The notes under the pieces were generated by a model. That model did no database searches. It was given only the letters and a program-made list of their open reading frames with translations, and had not been told where the DNA came from. Shown piece after piece: positions 26,984-36,000 of a stretch of DNA of 64,000 nt. Each line of letters starts with the position of its first letter. The first letter of the stretch is position 1. The position numbers were made by a program, and so were the translations under genes. Origin of the DNA: Chitinophaga caseinilytica (GTDB taxonomy: Bacteria > Bacteroidota > Bacteroidia > Chitinophagales > Chitinophagaceae); the NCBI RefSeq assembly GCF_038396765.1, contig NZ_CP150096.1, forward strand, positions 4,323,001-4,387,000, read 5' to 3'.

Positions 26984-27087
26984 CAGAAGAACAATATTTT
27001 AAGACAGAGGAATATCATGGTGAACGCGAGGAACGCGGTCACCATGATCTCGAGGATCCTGTCGTTTGAAAATCTGTTATCAGGCAT
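26983..27087 (-). CDS. 34-residue single-pass membrane microprotein
   Basis: An ATG at 27087 opens a 34-codon frame: a polar N-terminus (MPDNRFSNDRILEI) followed by a hydrophobic helix (MVTAFLAFTMIFLCLKILFF) and a stop. It overlaps the upstream glycosyltransferase stop by 8 nt (ATGCCTGA) and the downstream Wzy-like start by 1 nt (TGATG). This precise fit in a fully overlapping operon supports real translation. It may stabilise or regulate the Wzy-like polymerase in the inner membrane. No family recognised. Confidence 0.65.
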   Translation of the reverse strand: MPDNRFSNDRILEIMVTAFLAFTMIFLCLKILFF

Positions 27088-28291
27088 TTTCAGTTGTTTT
27101 ATGCGTTACGGAATCGAGTGCGCGCTCCAGTGCCGCCAGGGAATTTTCCCAGGTGTGCGACAGTGCGAAGGAGCGGCGCCGCGCCGGCATTTCGGTATCG
27201 TTTTCCGCCAGGCCTTTGCCGATCGCCGCGGCGTATTCGTCTGCGTTGCGGGAGAGATAAACATATGGCGCAAACATGTTCATCGCCTCGGTGGCCGTGG
27301 CTACAACGGGTTTGCCGAACGCCAGGTACTCGTCGATCTTGCGCGGGTAATTCCCGATGGTCATGGGGTTTACGAGCTGCGGGTTGATGCAGACGTCGAA
27401 CGACTGTATCCACGACGGAAGTTCCGCTGCCGGCCGGTTGCCGGTGAAAAGCACATTGGCCATGGCATGGAGGGAGCTTTGGCGGAAGGCTTCGTCTTCC
27501 GGGCCTACGAGCACGAATTGCCATTCGGAGTGTTTGGCGGCGAGGGTTTCCATCAACCGGATGTCCAGCCGCGAAGCGATCAGCGCGCCCACGTATCCGA
27601 CTATGGGTTTGCCGCTGTCCTGCAAAAGCGGGTTCGGGGAACCGTTTCCATTTTCCATCCAGCTGAAATCGCAGCCCTGGCCGATGTCGAACGACGAAGG
27701 GTTGTGGCGGCGGGCATACGAAGCGAGCCAGGAGGAATTAGCGGCAACGAGGGTCGCTTTCGCCATCAGCGCATGTTCCAGCCGCACGCCATGACGCCGG
27801 AAATAAGGCTGGCTGGTGAGATTGTCGCGGATATAATAGATCGTGCCGCTGATGCCGTCCAGCATTTCGGGGAGGTAAAAGGCACGGAAAAAATCGTTGT
27901 CGATGAAAAGGAGCGGGTCCCTGAACCCGAGGCGCGCCGCAGCATCGTTGATGGCATCGGCGAGCCGGCGGTTATTGATACGGTTGAAACGGTCGAACAG
28001 CCCGGCGAAAGGGATCCAGTTGATGGATTCGAGCAGGGCGCGGGGATCGAGCGTCCAGAGATTGGGCGTAATATTGCGCAGGTCGGGCGCCTGGCCGGCG
28101 ATGCTTTGCTTGCGCACGATCGTTTTCGGGTCATTTTTCTCGCGGAACGCGGAAATACGGTCGAGCGCGCGGTTAACATACAACACGCGGTTGCTGCGGG
28201 CCATTACGGCGGCAATATTTTTGCAATTGCTGCCGATCTCAATGTCCCAGGGCTGCAGCCCCACGATGATGATATCTTTGTTCTTGATCAT
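27080..28291 (-). CDS. Glycosyltransferase, GT-B fold (family 1/4-like)
   Basis: The 403-residue protein is a GT-B enzyme: an N-terminal Rossmann half (DIIIVGLQPWDIEIGSN) and a C-terminal half with GKPIVGYVGALIASRLD, WQFVLVGPEDE and the donor-site stretch NYPRKIDEYLAFGKPVVAT, which holds the family's conserved Glu region. It probably adds a sugar to the lipid-linked EPS repeat at the cytosolic membrane face. It overlaps the Wzx-like gene by ATGA and the microprotein gene by 8 nt. Donor and acceptor are unknown. Confidence 0.88.
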   Translation of the reverse strand: MIKNKDIIIVGLQPWDIEIGSNCKNIAAVMARSNRVLYVNRALDRISAFREKNDPKTIVRKQSIAGQAPDLRNITPNLWTLDPRALLESINWIPFAGLFDRFNRINNRRLADAINDAAARLGFRDPLLFIDNDFFRAFYLPEMLDGISGTIYYIRDNLTSQPYFRRHGVRLEHALMAKATLVAANSSWLASYARRHNPSSFDIGQGCDFSWMENGNGSPNPLLQDSGKPIVGYVGALIASRLDIRLMETLAAKHSEWQFVLVGPEDEAFRQSSLHAMANVLFTGNRPAAELPSWIQSFDVCINPQLVNPMTIGNYPRKIDEYLAFGKPVVATATEAMNMFAPYVYLSRNADEYAAAIGKGLAENDTEMPARRRSFALSHTWENSLAALERALDSVTHKTTENA

Positions 28292-29637
28292 TCGGAGCCG
28301 GGTTTTAGGATGAAACGCTGACGGAGCACCTGGTACATTTCCGGGTAAAAGCGGAAGGAATAACCGATCGTCCGCAGGAAATTCGTGCCCAGCGTCTTCC
28401 GCAGATACACTTGCGTGATAAGGAAACAGATGAAATAGGAAGTCATCATCCCGTACGCCGCGCCATGCAGCCCGAAGGCTTTCGTAAACCCGTAACAGAT
28501 GGGAACGTTCAACAGCGCGGTAGTGGTGATGACGTAAAAGTTCATTTTCGGTTTGCCGATAGAATCCATGATGGTGCCGAACTGCTTGATGAAAGGGAGG
28601 AACAGCCCATAGAGGATCGTCAGTTGCAGCAGGGTAGCGGCTTCCATATACGCGGCACCGGCGATGATGCCGATCACCAGGCGCGGCAACAGCAGGATAA
28701 CGATGCTGGCCGGAACGGCGATGGCGAGAATGGAGCCTACCGCCTTTTCATAATAATACCGCACACCGGCCAGGTTGCCGCCTTCCATCATTTTGGCGCT
28801 GCGGGGGAAAAGGATGTCGCCCAGCACCTGCGAAGGCATGTCTACCAGGTTGGAAACCCGCAGGCAAACGCCGTACATGGCCACGGCAGGCGCGGAGATG
28901 AGGGAGGAAACGATGAACTGGTCGGTATTGCGGAAAATGCTGGAACTGATGTTGGTGGCGAATACGAACCGCCCGAACTGCCAGAGCCTGCCCATCCATT
29001 CCGCATGGAATTTCACCGCGCCGGAAATGAACTTCCGGGCGAAGAACCATCCCGCCACCGTTCCCGCCACTATACCGGCGTTGAAATACAGCACCAGGTC
29101 CAGCAGCCCGATCGGCCCCTGGAACACCAGGTGCGCTACGATCAGGCCGAAGGCCGTGCCCTGGCGGCAGGTATACGCCCAGAAAATCCCCTTGAAATCC
29201 GCATTCGCGTTCTGCATCCATTCAAAATGAGAAAAGGGGATGAGCAACAGCAACCCCGGCAGGAAGAACCATACCACCAGGTCGAGGTCCGGCGCCTGTA
29301 ACACGCCAGCCAGCGGAACGATGGCCACTGCCAGCACGATCCCGGTCAACAGCGTGATCACCACGTTCAGCCCCAGCGCCGCACCTTCGATATGCCGGTG
29401 CGATTCCGCGGGATGGCCGTTGATGTATTTGATCACCGCATTTTTGACGAGCGATTGCCGGCATATTTCGATGATGCCGGTGATCATGAGGAAGAGGTTC
29501 CACACACCCATCTGTTCTTTGGTCAGGAAGCGGGTGAGCAAGAGTACGCTCCCGATTCCGAACAAAAGGACGGCGGCCTTCTGCAATCCGCTGTAGATGC
29601 CGGATTTCAGCCAGTATGAGTATGTAGGTGCAGGCAT
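28288..29637 (-). CDS. Wzx-like lipid-linked oligosaccharide flippase
   Basis: The 449-residue protein has about twelve to fourteen membrane segments and the MOP/polysaccharide-biosynthesis export pattern: SGLQKAAVLLFGIGSVLLLTRF, LTKEQMGVWNL, and the mid-protein NTDQFIVSSLISAPAVAMYG typical of Wzx/RfbX. It should flip undecaprenyl-linked repeat units to the periplasm for the Wzy-like enzyme encoded two genes downstream. It starts 12 bp after the acyltransferase stop, within the operon. Confidence 0.9.
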   Translation of the reverse strand: MPAPTYSYWLKSGIYSGLQKAAVLLFGIGSVLLLTRFLTKEQMGVWNLFLMITGIIEICRQSLVKNAVIKYINGHPAESHRHIEGAALGLNVVITLLTGIVLAVAIVPLAGVLQAPDLDLVVWFFLPGLLLLIPFSHFEWMQNANADFKGIFWAYTCRQGTAFGLIVAHLVFQGPIGLLDLVLYFNAGIVAGTVAGWFFARKFISGAVKFHAEWMGRLWQFGRFVFATNISSSIFRNTDQFIVSSLISAPAVAMYGVCLRVSNLVDMPSQVLGDILFPRSAKMMEGGNLAGVRYYYEKAVGSILAIAVPASIVILLLPRLVIGIIAGAAYMEAATLLQLTILYGLFLPFIKQFGTIMDSIGKPKMNFYVITTTALLNVPICYGFTKAFGLHGAAYGMMTSYFICFLITQVYLRKTLGTNFLRTIGYSFRFYPEMYQVLRQRFILKPGSE

Positions 29638-29649
29638 ATCGGTTTTACT

Positions 29650-30747
29650 TCAATTTTTTATAGTTGCTACTTTCTGCGGTACGGGCCTTTCCAGGCTATA
29701 CAGCCACCAGGCCCCGCAGCGCATCGCCAGGCGGTACAGCAGGATCGGGACTACCACCGCCAGCGGAAGGCAGATCGCCAGGAGCACGGGCACGCTGGTG
29801 ATGCCGAAAATCTTGACGAGCGCCATCCTCGCCGCAGAAGCCACGAGCACATGCGAAACATAGATGTAGAGCGAATGGAAACCCGCCACCTTCAAGGGCT
29901 TCAGCACGTCGTAGCGTTGCAGCAGGAACGACAGGCTGAGCATGGAAGCGCACCCCGTCAGCGCGATCACCGCAAAAAGCACGGGCTGGTATTCTTCCAC
30001 GTACAGCGTACTGCCGTGCTGGAGATTGGCGTGCAGGAAGTACCATTGTCCCCCCACAAATACCGGCAGCAGCACGAAAAACAGTTTCCAGGAGCTGTAA
30101 ATGGTATACTTCGTTTGGTCCAGCATCCAGTTGGATACCAGCTCGCCGATGGCGAAAAACACGTAGTAATGGCAAATGTCGTACAGGAAACCCAGGTCGA
30201 TGTGCTGTACCGAAACATAACTGCTCAGCAGGTACAGCGCCGCTCCGAGCACCAGTTGCGCGCCTACTTTCATTTTCAGTCTTTCCCGCGCGATGATGTA
30301 CAGCACCGTCACGTTGAACAGGGCGTAGAGGTACCAGAACTGGTCGATCCGGCGGGGATACAGGAATACATACCCGTAATCGGCCCAGCTCCGGTCCGCA
30401 TTCACATATCCGCTCAGGGCGAACTGGATCGTTATCTGGATGAACGACCACAAGATATAGGGATAAAGCAGGATGCTGAATTTGTTGCGGATGAGACCCG
30501 ACAAATCGCGCTTGGCCAGGCTTTTGGCGATGAAAATGCCCGACAGGATGAAAAACAGCGGCATGCGGAAGCTGTAGAAAATGATGTTGGCATTCTCCAG
30601 CCACTGGTACTCGGCTGCATCCACACCGGAACGGGTGATCCCTTCGAAGATGTGGCGGTATAATACCAGGATGATAGCGATGCCCCTGGCGTAATCTATC
30701 CACGCCAGCCTGTTGCCCTTTGCCATGCCGTTCTGCGTCTGACTCAT
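29650..30747 (-). CDS. Acyltransferase family 3 membrane protein (fucose-4-O-acetylase-like)
   Basis: The 365-residue protein has about ten membrane segments. The N-terminal motif RLAWIDYARGIAIILVLYRH contains the R-x10-H catalytic pattern, followed by MPLFFILSGIFIAKSL and FSILLYPYILWSF, as in WecH/fucose-4-O-acetylase-type acyltransferases. It probably O-acetylates the repeat unit. It overlaps the Wzc-like gene by one base and sits between it and wzx. This is one of three acyltransferase-3 proteins in the EPS region. Confidence 0.92.
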   Translation of the reverse strand: MSQTQNGMAKGNRLAWIDYARGIAIILVLYRHIFEGITRSGVDAAEYQWLENANIIFYSFRMPLFFILSGIFIAKSLAKRDLSGLIRNKFSILLYPYILWSFIQITIQFALSGYVNADRSWADYGYVFLYPRRIDQFWYLYALFNVTVLYIIARERLKMKVGAQLVLGAALYLLSSYVSVQHIDLGFLYDICHYYVFFAIGELVSNWMLDQTKYTIYSSWKLFFVLLPVFVGGQWYFLHANLQHGSTLYVEEYQPVLFAVIALTGCASMLSLSFLLQRYDVLKPLKVAGFHSLYIYVSHVLVASAARMALVKIFGITSVPVLLAICLPLAVVVPILLYRLAMRCGAWWLYSLERPVPQKVATIKN

Positions 30748-32933
30748 CAGAGATCGATATTTTGTTGCTCTACCAGGTTCAGCACCGCGCCGGTAAAGTG
30801 GCCGTTCAGCGATGCCAGGTAGTCGATGGATTCCTTGTCGGTCTGCTTGATGCTCGATCTGGCCGATACAACGGCGATGATGGTATCGGCATATTTCAGC
30901 AGTTCTTTACTGTCTGACCGTTCGTTCAGCTGCGCACCTTCCAGGAAGATAAAGTCGTACCGCGATTTCAGCGCGCTCATCTGTTCCAGCAGGTTACCGG
31001 GGCGCAGCACTTCGGCAGGCGTGAATTGTCCGCCCTTGCAGCCGATCACGTCTACGTGTTCGATACCGGAAGGGGAAACAAGGGTGGCCAGTTGTTTTTC
31101 GAAGCTGTCGGTTTCTGCGAGGGTGAAATCCTCCAGCACGGGTTTCGCTTCGAAATCCTGCGTGAGCGTGTTATGCGGGAAATTGGTGTCGATGATCAGC
31201 ACTTTCTTGTGGCTGAGGCTGAGGCTGTGGGCCAGGGCCTTAATGATGGTGGATTTGCCTTCGCCGGCGCGCGGACTGGTAAACAGGAAAACTTTTTTAC
31301 CGCTATGTCCAACTTCATAGCGCAGCTTCCGGAGCAGTTCGCGGAAAGCGCCGCTTTGTGCGGGGAGCGCATCGTCGGTGAAGATATTGCTGAAAGTGAC
31401 GCGTTTCATGTTCACCCGGTTCACCACGCCCATGAGGCGCAGGTCTGTCACCTTCTGGAATTGGGAAGGAGTTTTGATGGACAGATCGATGTATTCCATG
31501 AAGATGATGGAGATGCAGCAGAATACGAACATCGCCATGGCGGCCATTGCCAGGATGATAATGCGTTTGCTGGGCTCGGGCTCTACGGCGGGTTGGCCAT
31601 ACAGGATCTGGCGGAAGTTCTCCATCGGCGCGATGCGGTTGTTGAGGGCCGCATCGTAACGGGTTTTTACGCCTTCGTATTCCTGCTGTGCCAGTTCCAC
31701 TTCCTTCTGGAGGGCGAGGTTGTTGGCGCTGCGGGATGCAGCCGCACCGATGCTGGAGTTCAGCTGGCGGACCTTGATCTCGTAATCGGTAATGTTCTGT
31801 TGGGAACTTTTGATCTGGAGCTCCAGATCGCTTTTCTTCTGAAGGAGATCGGCTTTGGTTGCGCCGCCGGTTGCACCGGGCGTAACGGCGGCCATGGCTA
31901 CCAGTTTATTGCGGTAATCCGCTTTCCTGGCGAGGTATTTATTATACAGCTCGGTGTTGTTGCTGCCTTTGGCCTGGTAGTCGTTCAGGGCGTCATTCAT
32001 GAGCTTGCGGAGGTTCGCCAGTTCGTTGTTGGCGGTGTTCCCGCTTGCGGCGGCCGCACTGTTGCTCTGGTCGATTTCCGCCAGGCGGGCGTTTACCTGT
32101 TGCAGCGACAGGGTAGCGGTATTCAATAAGGTACGCTCGTCGGCCAGTCTGTTCTCGAAATTGCTGATCTGTTCCAGCTTGCTGGAGCTTTCTACAGAGG
32201 CGTCCATCGTGCCCATGGTCTTGATATTGCCGATCTTGCCGTCCAGCTCGCCTTTCTTCTGGTCTACGAGCTTTTGCAACGTTTCGATGTTCTGCGCCGA
32301 TTGCATATTGCGGGACGATTCGTAGTTCCGGAAAAACTCGGTCACGATCTGGTTCACGAAATAGGCAGACAGCTCGGGGTTCGCCGAACGGTACTGAATG
32401 TCGATATAATCGGTACGCGCCACGCGGCTGGCGTAGAGCACATACCGGAATGTTTCGAGATCGTATTTGTAGAGTTTGAGGATCTCCAGCACCTGCCGCT
32501 CTTCGGGGTTGTAGGAGCTGAGGAGCTTTTCCTCGTTGTATTTCTGGCTGAGTATTTTGATGGCCTTGTCTTTGTCCATGGCCTTATATACATCGCTGTT
32601 TTTGTCTTCCGGGGTCAACTGGCGGAACTCCTTACCGGGGTTCTGAAGGTCGTGGAGCAACATGTTGTAACCGGTCATACCCAGTACACGAGGCGATTTC
32701 AGGGCTTCGATGACGTTGCTGAACTTGGCGTCGATCTCGTAGATGTTAAAGCTTTCGTCTTTCAGTTTCACCTGTTCGTTACTGGTAAAACCGGTAGCGA
32801 TCTGGGAAACGGATTTGTAAAGCTTTTCCTGGTTCATGGTTAACAAGAAGGCACCGACAACCGCCATCAGAGTGCAAATGATAATCAGCCATTTCCTTCT
32901 CAACAACGCTTTCAGCAGATAAATCAGGTCCAT
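30747..32933 (-). CDS. Wzc-like polysaccharide copolymerase with C-terminal ATPase
   Basis: The 728-residue protein begins with a membrane helix (about 14-31) and a Wzz domain, continues with a long coiled coil (about 200-440), a GNVR-like segment before the second helix (RIIILAMAAMAMFVFCC), and ends in a CpsD-type P-loop domain with SPRAGEGKST (Walker A). The second motif reads LIIDTNFPHNT instead of the usual D-x-D-x-R-x-P, and the C-terminus (QQNIDL) has no tyrosine cluster. Wzc proteins set chain length and link polymerisation to export. Classical BY-kinase autophosphorylation is doubtful here. It is the first gene of the nine-gene EPS operon. Confidence 0.92.
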   Translation of the reverse strand: MDLIYLLKALLRRKWLIIICTLMAVVGAFLLTMNQEKLYKSVSQIATGFTSNEQVKLKDESFNIYEIDAKFSNVIEALKSPRVLGMTGYNMLLHDLQNPGKEFRQLTPEDKNSDVYKAMDKDKAIKILSQKYNEEKLLSSYNPEERQVLEILKLYKYDLETFRYVLYASRVARTDYIDIQYRSANPELSAYFVNQIVTEFFRNYESSRNMQSAQNIETLQKLVDQKKGELDGKIGNIKTMGTMDASVESSSKLEQISNFENRLADERTLLNTATLSLQQVNARLAEIDQSNSAAAASGNTANNELANLRKLMNDALNDYQAKGSNNTELYNKYLARKADYRNKLVAMAAVTPGATGGATKADLLQKKSDLELQIKSSQQNITDYEIKVRQLNSSIGAAASRSANNLALQKEVELAQQEYEGVKTRYDAALNNRIAPMENFRQILYGQPAVEPEPSKRIIILAMAAMAMFVFCCISIIFMEYIDLSIKTPSQFQKVTDLRLMGVVNRVNMKRVTFSNIFTDDALPAQSGAFRELLRKLRYEVGHSGKKVFLFTSPRAGEGKSTIIKALAHSLSLSHKKVLIIDTNFPHNTLTQDFEAKPVLEDFTLAETDSFEKQLATLVSPSGIEHVDVIGCKGGQFTPAEVLRPGNLLEQMSALKSRYDFIFLEGAQLNERSDSKELLKYADTIIAVVSARSSIKQTDKESIDYLASLNGHFTGAVLNLVEQQNIDL

Positions 32934-32975
32934 ATGGATGCTTTTGTTAAAGTGTGAAATTTTCTAATCCGACAA

Positions 32976-33012
32976 GCCCGAAAAAATCCGGTTTGACCCG
33001 GATTTTTTCGGT
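32976..33012. terminator. Strong hairpin between T9SS gene and EPS operon
   Basis: CGAAAAAATCCGG-GTTTGAC-type loop-CCGGATTTTTTCG: a near-perfect 13-bp stem with A6 and T6 tracts, 24 bp past the T9SS gene stop. It separates the T9SS gene transcript from the wzc-led operon. Confidence 0.9.
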
Positions 33013-33035
33013 AATCATTTTAAAGGTTAGAATCG

Positions 33036-36000
33036 TTAATAATTGCTTTTAATCAATTTAGCCGAGTTGACGATTTTGCTTCCATCTACCAGTTGCAGGA
33101 GGTACAGGCCACCGGGGATGCGGCTGGAGCCCATATCGAGGAGTACGCGGTGCGTGCCTGCGGGCAGTTTGCCGAGCATCTTCGTGTGTACCGATCTGCC
33201 GGAAACGTCTGTCACATTCAGGATGAAGTTGTTTTGAGACTTGCCGTCGCTGATGATCTCTACGTTTACGTTGGAAATGAACGGATTCGGGTACGTCTTA
33301 TCGATCCTTACACTGGTTTCCAGGATTTGCTCGCCTTTGTTGTTGGCAGCTTTCTGGAGAATGAGGTCCGGATCGATCTGGCTGGCTTCCGGTGTGTACG
33401 ACTGGATCACCAGGGCGCCGATGTAACCGTAGATCGACTGTCCGCCGGCGGTTACCGAGATCAGGACTTCACCGTTTTGGTCGGGCGATACGTCGTTGAT
33501 CTGCGTGGTCTGGTTGATGTTGTATCCAGCGTTCAGGGAAACCATTTGTCCGTTGATGGTATAGATGGAAGTACGGTCGCCCGCGCCATCGCGGCTTGCG
33601 AAGAATACGAAGTTGTATTTCTTGGCAAGGTTCAGGCCTTTGATCTTGAGCTGTCCGCTTTCGTTGATATCCACCCAGTACGTGCTGCTGATAACGTTGT
33701 CGGGATAAATACCGCTGTTGTTGCCGGTGTTCATGCCGTACGGGTTATCGCCCGTAAAGGCTTTGTGGATCACCATGGTCATACCGGTATTTTCGTTGTT
33801 ATCATCCTTCAGGTTCGGGAATTCCAGGCCCTGTGCAGGAGCGGAGTTGGTGTTATTCCACGGTGCACCTGCGGGGTTGAACACGTTGAAGTTGATGTAC
33901 ACCGCATTGCGGAAGGTTGCCGCAGTGGCGATATTGCTGAAATCGGACTGGATGGCGGCTTTCAGCGCGCGCACCTTGTAGTAGTAACGGGTATCGATAC
34001 CGAGGCCGTTATCTGTATAGGTGTTCACGTTGTTGCCTACCGTTGCGCGAAGGGTGTAGTTCACCTTGTCGGTAGAACGCCATACTTCAAACCCGGTTTC
34101 GTTGTTCGAATTGTCGAGCCAGTTCAGCTGGATGCTGGTCTTGGACTTGGCAAGTGCGGTGGCATTGCCCGGCGCGAGCGGCGTACCGTTGTCGAGGTAG
34201 TACTGGATCACTACGGAGTTGATGTAACCGTAAGCTGCACCGGTAGCCTGTTTAACGGTAAAGTCGATGTTGCCGGAAGCATCAGGGCTGATACCGTTGA
34301 TCTGAACCGTGTTGCGGGTATTGTTGGCCGCGTTCAGAGTTACGGTGCTGCTGCCAACGGTGTATTCCGTGTTCTTGTTATCGTTACCCTGGCGGCTTCC
34401 GAGGAAGATCAGGTTGTAACGGTAAGTGGCATTCAGGTTGGAGATGCGGATCCTCCGGGCGGTAGCTTCACTCGTGTAATAATTGCTCGCCAGCACATTG
34501 TCGGGGTATACACCGGAGTTGTTGCCCGTTGTGGAGCCCACGGTATTGGTACCGGTGAAACCATCGAGCAGTTGGATCCGGATGCCGGACAGGGTACCGG
34601 TTTCATCGGCCAGGTTAGCGATCGCCGCATTGGCGCCGGGATACGAGTTGAAGTTGTTCCACGGAGCGTCTGCAGGCAGCGTCTGGTTGAAGTTCACATA
34701 TACGGTAGTGATGTTCTTATCACGCACCTGGATGGTGAACGTCCGCGTAGAAGCACCACCATGGTTGTCGGAAGCGGTCACGTTGATGTTCGCGAAGCGG
34801 CCAACGTCTCCGGAAGACGGTACGATGCTGATGCTGCCGGTACCATCGCCATTGTCGGTCAGGGTAGCGAACGGCGGCAGGTTGGTAGAACGCAGGGTCA
34901 TCACATCACCGGCATCGTCGGTCGCATGCAGCGGGATGGTGAAGGTTTCGTTGTTCTTGATGCTTACGTTGCCAATGCTGTCGAATTTCGGGTTGTTGTT
35001 GCCGGTCAGGATACCGATGGTGTCGGTGTAGCCGGAAGGACCGTGTTCATTCACAGCGCGGAGCGTATAGTAGTATTGCGTGCTGGCCACCGAAGTTGCG
35101 TCGGTGAAGCTGGTAGCGTTGGCATTGCCACCGGCGGGGTTCAGCAGGGTGAACGGACCGGCGGGTGCGGATGCACGGTATACTTCGTAGGCAGCTTCAT
35201 TGAAGGCTACGTCTTTCCAGCTCAGTACCACGCCACCGGAAGACGGTGTTGCGGCGAACTGGGTCGGCTTGGCCGGAGCGTTGCCGTCGTCGTAGTTCAC
35301 CTGGATCACCAGGGCGTTGATGTAGCTCCAAACGGAACCGGCGCCATTCTTCATCGTGATGAGAATTTCGTTATTCGCATCCGGTGAAATGTTATTGATG
35401 GAAACGGTGTTCTGGGTATTCTTCGCAGCCTGCAGGGAAACCGTGGTGCCGCCAACGGTGTAGTCGGTCATGCGGTTATCGGTCACATCTGCACGCGCGC
35501 CGAAGAAGGTCAGGTTGTACTTGCTGGTGGCGCTGAGACCAACCAGTTTGAACGTTTGCGCCGTAGTATTGCTCCAGTAGGCGGTCTTCATCACGTTATC
35601 TGGATACACACCGGAGTTGTTGCCGGTAGAAGTACCGAAGTAGTTCGAACCGTTGCCCAGTGCGCCCCAGTTGCTCGTTACGCGGATACCTACAGCGGTG
35701 GTGGCGCCTGAATTGTCTTTCAGGTTAGCGAACAGATCGTTCAGCACCGGTTGTTTGTTGGTATTGTTCCACGGTGCGGGGGCGGGGTAAGAACCATCGG
35801 TGAAGTTCACGAAGATCGTTCTGCTCGGGTTCACATCGTTTACGGTGATGGTGAACGATTTGGTATCGATGCCGCCTCTGCCGTCGTCCGCTTTCACGGT
35901 TACCGCATAAGTACCTGCGTCGATGAAGCCCGGTGCGAGCGCGATGCTGGCGCTGTTGCCCGAAGGCGTGAGCGTTGCGAATGCCGGCAGGCCGGTTGCG

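Noticed and set aside
33093..35387. Long plus-strand frame opposite the fn3/APWNN-module gene
   Set aside because: It is a shadow of the repeat-rich minus-strand gene and has no family features.
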